64,000 nucleotides of DNA from the NCBI RefSeq assembly GCF_002812705.1, contig NZ_CP025030.1, positions 3,162,001 through 3,226,000 on the forward strand, in the 5' to 3' direction. This stretch comes from Achromobacter spanius. GTDB lineage: Bacteria; Pseudomonadota; Gammaproteobacteria; Burkholderiales; Burkholderiaceae_B. Positions 59,661-64,000 of the stretch are shown here, in pieces. The notes below the pieces were generated by a model, which was given only the letters and a program-made list of their open reading frames with translations, did not search any database and was not told the origin of the DNA. Position numbers and translations under genes: made by a program. Numbering within the stretch: the first letter of the stretch is position 1; every line of letters begins with the position of its first letter.

Positions 59661-60416
59661 ATGAAGATCAAGACTCTGGTTGTCTCTGTATTTGCAGCAT
59701 TGTCCATGGCCGCGGGCGCGCAAGCCCAGACGGTGTTGAAAGTGGGGTCCACACCCACCGGCAGTCCCTTCACTTTCCTGGACACCAAAGCCAATAGCAT
59801 CGAAGGCGTGATGGTCGACATCGTCAAGGCCGTTGGCAAAGAGGCGGGTTTCGAAGTGCAGATCGAACCCATGGCGTTTTCCGCACTGATCGGATCGCTG
59901 ACCTCAAAGCGTATCGACATCGTGTCGGCCGCCATGTTCATCACTCCGCAGCGCCAGCAGATCGTGAGCTTTTCCGAGCCCGTCTATCGTTACGGAGAAG
60001 GCTTGATGGTGTTGAAGAGCGACAACAAGGAATACAAATCGTTCGCCGACATGAAAGGCATGACGGTCGGCGTGCAGGTGGGCACGGCTTTTGTTGAGCC
60101 CGTTCAGAAGAGCGGCGTGTTCAAGGAAGTGAAGCTGTATGACAACCCGCCCGACATGATGCGCGACGCCAATGCCGGCCGTATCCAGGGTGGTTTCATG
60201 GACTACCCGATTGCAGCGTACATCCTGACGCAAGGCAACTATCCCAACCTGAAGATGGCGCAGTCTTACCAGCCGACCGTGATGGGCAGCCTGGGGCTGG
60301 CCACGCGCAAGGAAGACACGGCGTTGCTGGACCGTATCAATAAAGCGCTGGCCAAACTCAAGGCGGACGGTGCCATCGACGCCATCCTGAAGAAGTGGGG
60401 CCTGTCCGGCTCGTAA
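59661..60416 (+). CDS. Polar amino-acid/amine ABC transporter, binding protein
   Basis: A 251-residue periplasmic SBP_bac_3 protein: signal peptide ending AGAQA (about residue 22), mature part starting TVLKVGSTPTGSPF. It captures polar amino acids or related amines for the permease and ATPase that follow. GAGGAAA lies upstream of the ATG. A 122-bp gap separates it from the permease gene. Confidence 0.92.
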   Translation: MKIKTLVVSVFAALSMAAGAQAQTVLKVGSTPTGSPFTFLDTKANSIEGVMVDIVKAVGKEAGFEVQIEPMAFSALIGSLTSKRIDIVSAAMFITPQRQQIVSFSEPVYRYGEGLMVLKSDNKEYKSFADMKGMTVGVQVGTAFVEPVQKSGVFKEVKLYDNPPDMMRDANAGRIQGGFMDYPIAAYILTQGNYPNLKMAQSYQPTVMGSLGLATRKEDTALLDRINKALAKLKADGAIDAILKKWGLSGS

Positions 60417-60538
60417 CGCGGCGTTAGTTCCAAGCAAGCAAGCGTTTTTGCAACAGCCTGGCCGGCGCGTATCCGCGCGCCGGCTGGCGGGGCGCATCCC
60501 GCGTTCCCGCAAGAGGTCTTGTCGGGGTGGGGTAGTTC

Positions 60539-61192
60539 ATGACGGAATTCTTCAACGACGCGGCAGAGTACATGCCGATACTGCTGGAAGGCGCGAAGCT
60601 GACGATCCTGGTCACGCTGGGTTCGCTCGCGCTGTCGACGGTGCTGGGTCTTGTGTGGGCGCTGATGCGCGTCTCGGGAAACAAATTCCTGTCCAAGTTC
60701 AGCGCCGGTGTGATCAATCTGCTGCGCGGCATTCCTATCATCGTGCTGCTGTTCTACATCTATTTCGTGATGCCCGACATGGGGGTGTCGCTGACTGCGG
60801 TGCAGGCCGCCATCATCGGTCTGGGTGTCGCGTATTCCGCCTATCAGGCCGAGAATTTCCGCGCCGGCATCCAGGCGATTGACCGTGGCCAGATCGAAGC
60901 CGCCATGGCCATGGGCATGAGCTGGAGCATGACGATGCGGCGCGTGGTCCTGCCGCAAGCGGTCAAGATCGTGCTGCCGCCTTACGGCAACATCATGATC
61001 ATGATGCTCAAGGACTCATCGCAGGCGTCCACCATCACGGTGGCCGAGCTGGCCCTGCAAGGCAAGCTGATCGCGGTGTCTACCTTCAAGAACGCCACAG
61101 TGTTCTCTCTGGTGGCGTTGATGTACCTGGTGATGTGCGTGCCCTTGATTCTGCTGGTGCGCCATCTGGAAAAAAGGAGCACCACCAAATGA
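60539..61192 (+). CDS. Polar amino-acid/amine ABC transporter, permease
   Basis: A 217-residue HisM/GlnP-type permease with five or so helices and the EAA loop ([22 protein letters not shown]). It overlaps the ATPase gene by four bases. Confidence 0.93.
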   Translation: MTEFFNDAAEYMPILLEGAKLTILVTLGSLALSTVLGLVWALMRVSGNKFLSKFSAGVINLLRGIPIIVLLFYIYFVMPDMGVSLTAVQAAIIGLGVAYSAYQAENFRAGIQAIDRGQIEAAMAMGMSWSMTMRRVVLPQAVKIVLPPYGNIMIMMLKDSSQASTITVAELALQGKLIAVSTFKNATVFSLVALMYLVMCVPLILLVRHLEKRSTTK

Positions 61193-61920
61193 TCGAACTT
61201 CGCGGAGTCCGCAAGAGCTTTGGCTCGCTGGAGGTGCTGAAAGGCATTGATGCCGACGTCAGCAAGGGCGAGGTGGTCTGCGTGATCGGCCCCTCCGGTT
61301 CGGGAAAATCCACGATCCTGCGCTGCATCAACGGGCTTGAGCGCTACAACGCAGGGCGCATCACCGTGGACGGAGAGCTGGTCGATGCCGACGCGCCGTC
61401 CATCGTGTCCATCCGCACGCAAGTGGCCATGGTGTTTCAGCGCTTCAACTTGTTCCCGCATCGCACCGCATTGGAAAACGTCATTGAAGGGCCGATCTTC
61501 GTAAAGAAAGAGCCGCGCGCGCAAGTGCTTGAGCGCGGCCGCGAACTGCTGGCCAGCGTGGGCTTGGCGGACAAGGCCGATGCACATCCCAACCAGTTGT
61601 CGGGCGGGCAGCAGCAGCGGGTCGCCATCGCGCGTGCGCTGGCCATGCAGCCCAAGGCCATCTTGTTCGACGAACCCACTTCCGCGCTGGACCCTGAACT
61701 TGTCGGCGATGTGTTGGGCGTCATGCGCAAGCTGGCGGAAGCCGGCATGACGATGGTCGTCGTCACGCACGAAATGAGCTTTGCCCGCGAGGTTGCCGAC
61801 CGCGTCATGTTCTTTGATGGCGGGGTCATGGTAGAGCAGGGCGCCGCCCGCGAAGTGCTGAATCATCCGCAGCATCCCCGGACGCAGGATTTCCTGCACC
61901 GCGTGCTGCATCCCATGTAA
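61189..61920 (+). CDS. Polar amino-acid/amine ABC transporter, ATPase
   Basis: A 243-residue GlnQ/HisP-type ATPase with Walker A GPSGSGKS, signature LSGGQQQR and Walker [12 protein letters not shown]. The ATG at 61189 overlaps the permease stop (ATGA); a longer frame start is inside the permease gene and is rejected. Confidence 0.95.
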   Translation: MIELRGVRKSFGSLEVLKGIDADVSKGEVVCVIGPSGSGKSTILRCINGLERYNAGRITVDGELVDADAPSIVSIRTQVAMVFQRFNLFPHRTALENVIEGPIFVKKEPRAQVLERGRELLASVGLADKADAHPNQLSGGQQQRVAIARALAMQPKAILFDEPTSALDPELVGDVLGVMRKLAEAGMTMVVVTHEMSFAREVADRVMFFDGGVMVEQGAAREVLNHPQHPRTQDFLHRVLHPM

Positions 61921-61929
61921 GGAACCGTC

Positions 61930-63219
61930 ATGCAGCAAGCGCCGTTTCCCCTTTCCCCGTCATTGTGGGCAGCGACCGCGGCGCCACCGCCGTCGACCGA
62001 GCCGCTGGCCGCTTCCACGCAGGCCGATGTGTTGGTCATCGGCGGCGGCTATGCCGGTCTGAGCACGGCCTTGCATCTGGCCGAGCGGGGCGTGAAGACC
62101 GTCGTACTGGAGGCGCGCGAAATCGGCTTCGGCGGCTCGGGCCGCAATGGCGGCCAGGTGATCCCAGGCTTGAAATACGATCCGGACGATTTGATCGCCA
62201 TGTTCGGGCCTGAAAAGGGCGACCGGCTATTGCGGTTTGCGGGCAGCACGGCGGACTCGGTGTTCAACCTGATCGACCGCCACTCCATGGATGTGCCGCA
62301 TGTGCGCAAGGGCTGGATCCAGGGGGCGCATACCGCCGAAGCCTTGCGCATTGCGCACGGGCGCGCCGCGCAATGGGCGCGCCACGGCGTGGATGCGCAA
62401 CCGTTGGATCGGGATCAGGTCGCACGCTTGTTGGGCACGGATCGCTATTTGGGCGGTTGGGTCGACAAGCGCGCGGGGGCCGTGCAGCCCTTGAGCTACG
62501 TGCGCGGCCTGGCACGCGCCGCCTTGAATGCGGGCGCCGTGATCCACACTGAAACGCCGGTCACCGGCTTGAAGCGTGACGGCGGCAAGTGGACGGCGTC
62601 CACCGCGCGCGGCGCAACCGTTACCGCAGACCGCGTCGTCATGTGTACGAACGCCTATGGCGGCGATCTGTTGCCCGGGCTCAAGACATCCATTATTGAC
62701 GCCAACACCTTCCAGGTGGCCACGGCGCCGCTACCGGAATCAGTGCGCGCGGGCATCTTCCCCGAAGGCCACGTTACGTCGGACACCCGCAATCTGTTGC
62801 TGTACTTCCGGCTGGACCACCAGGGCCGCCTCTTGATGGGCGGTCGCGGTCCGTTTCGCGAACCCAAGGGGCCGCAAGATTGGGCGCATCTTGAGCGCGT
62901 CATGTTGAAGATGTTTCCGCAGGTGGCCGGCACGCCGTTCGAATATCGCTGGTGCGGCCGCGTTGCCATTACGCGCGATTACCTGCCGCATTTGCACGAG
63001 CCACAGCCCGGCTTGCTGGTGGACATTGGTTGCCAGGGGCGCGGCGTGGGGCTGCAGACGAGCATGGGGCGCGCGATGGCGGAATATGTGGCCACGGGTG
63101 ATGCCGCCGCGCTGCCGGTGCCCTTGTCGCCGGTGGTGCCGTTTCCGCTTTATGGCTTGCGCCGGCTGTATGTGAATGCGGTCGTCACTTGGTATCGCAT
63201 GACGGACGGCGGCGTGTAG
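61930..63219 (+). CDS. FAD-dependent amine oxidase (PuuB/GlpO-like)
   Basis: A 429-residue DAO-family flavoprotein: FAD motif VIGGGYAGLSTALHLAERG (about 37-55) and FGGSGRNGGQVIPG, which is characteristic of gamma-glutamylputrescine oxidase (PuuB) and related enzymes. It ends the ABC operon by nine bases' spacing and AAGGA, so its substrate is probably the imported compound. The rest of the Puu pathway is not in the window. Confidence 0.88.
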   Translation: MQQAPFPLSPSLWAATAAPPPSTEPLAASTQADVLVIGGGYAGLSTALHLAERGVKTVVLEAREIGFGGSGRNGGQVIPGLKYDPDDLIAMFGPEKGDRLLRFAGSTADSVFNLIDRHSMDVPHVRKGWIQGAHTAEALRIAHGRAAQWARHGVDAQPLDRDQVARLLGTDRYLGGWVDKRAGAVQPLSYVRGLARAALNAGAVIHTETPVTGLKRDGGKWTASTARGATVTADRVVMCTNAYGGDLLPGLKTSIIDANTFQVATAPLPESVRAGIFPEGHVTSDTRNLLLYFRLDHQGRLLMGGRGPFREPKGPQDWAHLERVMLKMFPQVAGTPFEYRWCGRVAITRDYLPHLHEPQPGLLVDIGCQGRGVGLQTSMGRAMAEYVATGDAAALPVPLSPVVPFPLYGLRRLYVNAVVTWYRMTDGGV

Positions 63220-63246
63220 ATCTCGTGCCGATAACGTTGGCCAGAT

Positions 63247-63265
63247 AAAAAAACACCCCGGAGCA
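63247..63265 (+). terminator. Left arm of the ABC/oxidase terminator, split by an IS
   Basis: AAAAAAACACCCCGGAGCA lies 27 bases after the oxidase stop and directly abuts the IS end. It looks like the left arm of the native bidirectional terminator; the right arm would lie beyond the far IS end, outside the window. Confidence 0.5.
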
Positions 63266-63272
63266 TGAACTG

Positions 63273-63315
63273 CACCCCAGAAGTTGGACACCCGTCCGAC
63301 CTTTGGGGTGTTTTT
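63273..63315 (+). terminator. IS-borne hairpin upstream of orfA
   Basis: The inner left inverted repeat (63273-63289) pairs with 63294-63310, a 17-bp stem with two wobbles and one mismatch, followed by five T and then the orfA ATG at 63317. The same layout is seen in the first IS. Confidence 0.7.
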
Positions 63316-63316
63316 C

Positions 63317-63841
63317 ATGACGAAGTACGATGAGCGATTCAAGCTGAATGCGGTAAGGCATTACTTAGCTGGCCAGCTTGGCTATCGAGAGGTGGCCCGC
63401 AGCCATGGGATCGAGCATTCGATGCTGCGCCGTTGGGTAGCGAGCTACGAGCAGCACGGCAGTGCTGGGCTAGCCAAGAAGTTCAGTCATTACGATGCGG
63501 CGTTCAAGCAGGAGGTGCTTGGGCGGATAGACCTTGATGGCCTGTCAGATCGCCAGGCTGCGGCGCTCTATGACATTCGTCACGCGGGCAGCATCGGCAT
63601 CTGGCGCGCCCAGTATGATGCTGGGGGAGCAGGCGCGTTGGCGCCGCGAACTAAAGGTAGACGTCCCATGCCGCATAAATACCCTCCGGCACCGACCCCC
63701 AAAGACATGACCGAGGACGAGTTGCGCAAAGAGAATGCCTATCTGCGTGCGGAGCTCGACTACCTAAAAAAATTGAAGGCCTTGATCCAAGCGGAACGGA
63801 CCGAAGCGCTCGTCAAAAAGCGCAAATGGTCCAAGGATTAA
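63317..63841 (+). CDS. IS3-family OrfA (helix-turn-helix)
   Basis: A 174-residue protein, clearly related to OrfA of the first IS but diverged, with MTKYDERFKLNAVRHYL at the start and a C-terminal coil (NAYLRAELDYLKKLKAL). The A7 slippery heptamer (63766-63772) reads CTA AAA AAA in frame; a -1 shift enters the orfB frame, which is open from there. Confidence 0.92.
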   Translation: MTKYDERFKLNAVRHYLAGQLGYREVARSHGIEHSMLRRWVASYEQHGSAGLAKKFSHYDAAFKQEVLGRIDLDGLSDRQAAALYDIRHAGSIGIWRAQYDAGGAGALAPRTKGRRPMPHKYPPAPTPKDMTEDELRKENAYLRAELDYLKKLKALIQAERTEALVKKRKWSKD

Positions 63842-64000
63842 GGTCAGCCCATCCGCTGACATTGTTGCTGCGCGCAGCCCGGCTGTCGCGCAGCACGTTT
63901 TACTACCATCTGAAGGCGCAGGGCGCGGCGGACAAGTACGCCGGGCTCAAGGCCAGGATCGGTGCCGTCTATGCCCGCAACAAGGGGCGCTACGGCTATC
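63826..64000 (+). CDS. IS3-family transposase OrfB, N-terminal part only
   Basis: The ATG at 63826 opens a frame with HTH_21 features (SRSTFYYHLKA) that runs off the window; the DDE core is not included. It lies in the -1 frame relative to orfA and is open back to the slippery site, so it is probably made as an OrfAB fusion. Confidence 0.85.
   Translation, partial: MVQGLRSAHPLTLLLRAARLSRSTFYYHLKAQGAADKYAGLKARIGAVYARNKGRYGY

Larger units (their letters stand above)
63266..64000 (+). mobile_element. IS3-family (IS150-like) insertion sequence, cut by window end
   Basis: Begins with TGAACTGCACCCCAGAAG, related to the first IS (TGAACTGACCCCC). It holds orfA and the start of orfB on the plus strand with an A7 slippery site. 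The far end is beyond the window. Confidence 0.9.

Overview
The window is high-GC bacterial chromosome from a betaproteobacterium, most likely Alcaligenaceae of the Achromobacter/Bordetella type. I infer this from the housekeeping genes (glnE, rho, parE/parC, alaS, rpsP-rimM-trmD), the codon bias and the mix of periplasmic binding proteins. No database was searched. No rRNA, tRNA or CRISPR was seen.

Layout. 1-3.1 kb: two divergent DMT-family exporters and a quinone oxidoreductase closed by a strong terminator. 3.2-10.3 kb: an aromatic (aralkyl) amine oxidation locus. It holds an aldehyde dehydrogenase, an outer-membrane barrel, TTQ-dependent aromatic amine dehydrogenase (aauB, aauE, aauD, aauA), a c-type cytochrome and a FeaR-like AraC regulator. 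10.3-24.8 kb: core genes queH, glnE, yhdP, rho, trxA, parE, a YcxB-like membrane protein and parC. 24.9-32.2 kb: a DUF418 membrane protein, then a minus-strand unit of RpiR regulator, class III aminotransferase, TAXI binding protein and fused TRAP permease. 32.3-36.4 kb: an osmolyte operon, ectR-ectABCD, making ectoine and 5-hydroxyectoine. 36.5-42.2 kb: a MOSC protein, a guanidinium exporter (gdx) behind a guanidine-II (mini-ykkC) riboswitch, panD, an iron-sulfur flavin reductase, and a dadA-like/ugpB-like pair. 42.4-51.4 kb: a complete-looking run of type IVb (R64 thin-pilus-like) genes, pilL-N-O-P-Q-R-S-V, coupled by stop/start overlaps. 51.5-58.8 kb: alaS-tusA, an IS3-family element, a periplasmic hypothetical, and rpsP-rimM-trmD. 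58.9-64 kb: an XRE-cupin regulator, a polar amino-acid/amine ABC transporter, a PuuB-like FAD oxidase, and the start of a second IS3-family element that runs off the window.

How it fits together. Two separate modules (aau and the PuuR/PuuB-like one) point to amines as carbon and nitrogen sources. TRAP and ABC importers support uptake, and ectoine synthesis protects against osmotic stress. The type IVb pilus run is the clearest accessory block; it has no local prepilin peptidase, lytic transglycosylase or shufflon recombinase.

The most notable non-gene signals are: the guanidine-II riboswitch ahead of gdx; two related IS3 elements that both sit in host terminator hairpins and both carry their own terminator-like hairpin ahead of the transposase; and an exact 42-bp tandem duplication in the DNA-binding helix of the RpiR regulator.
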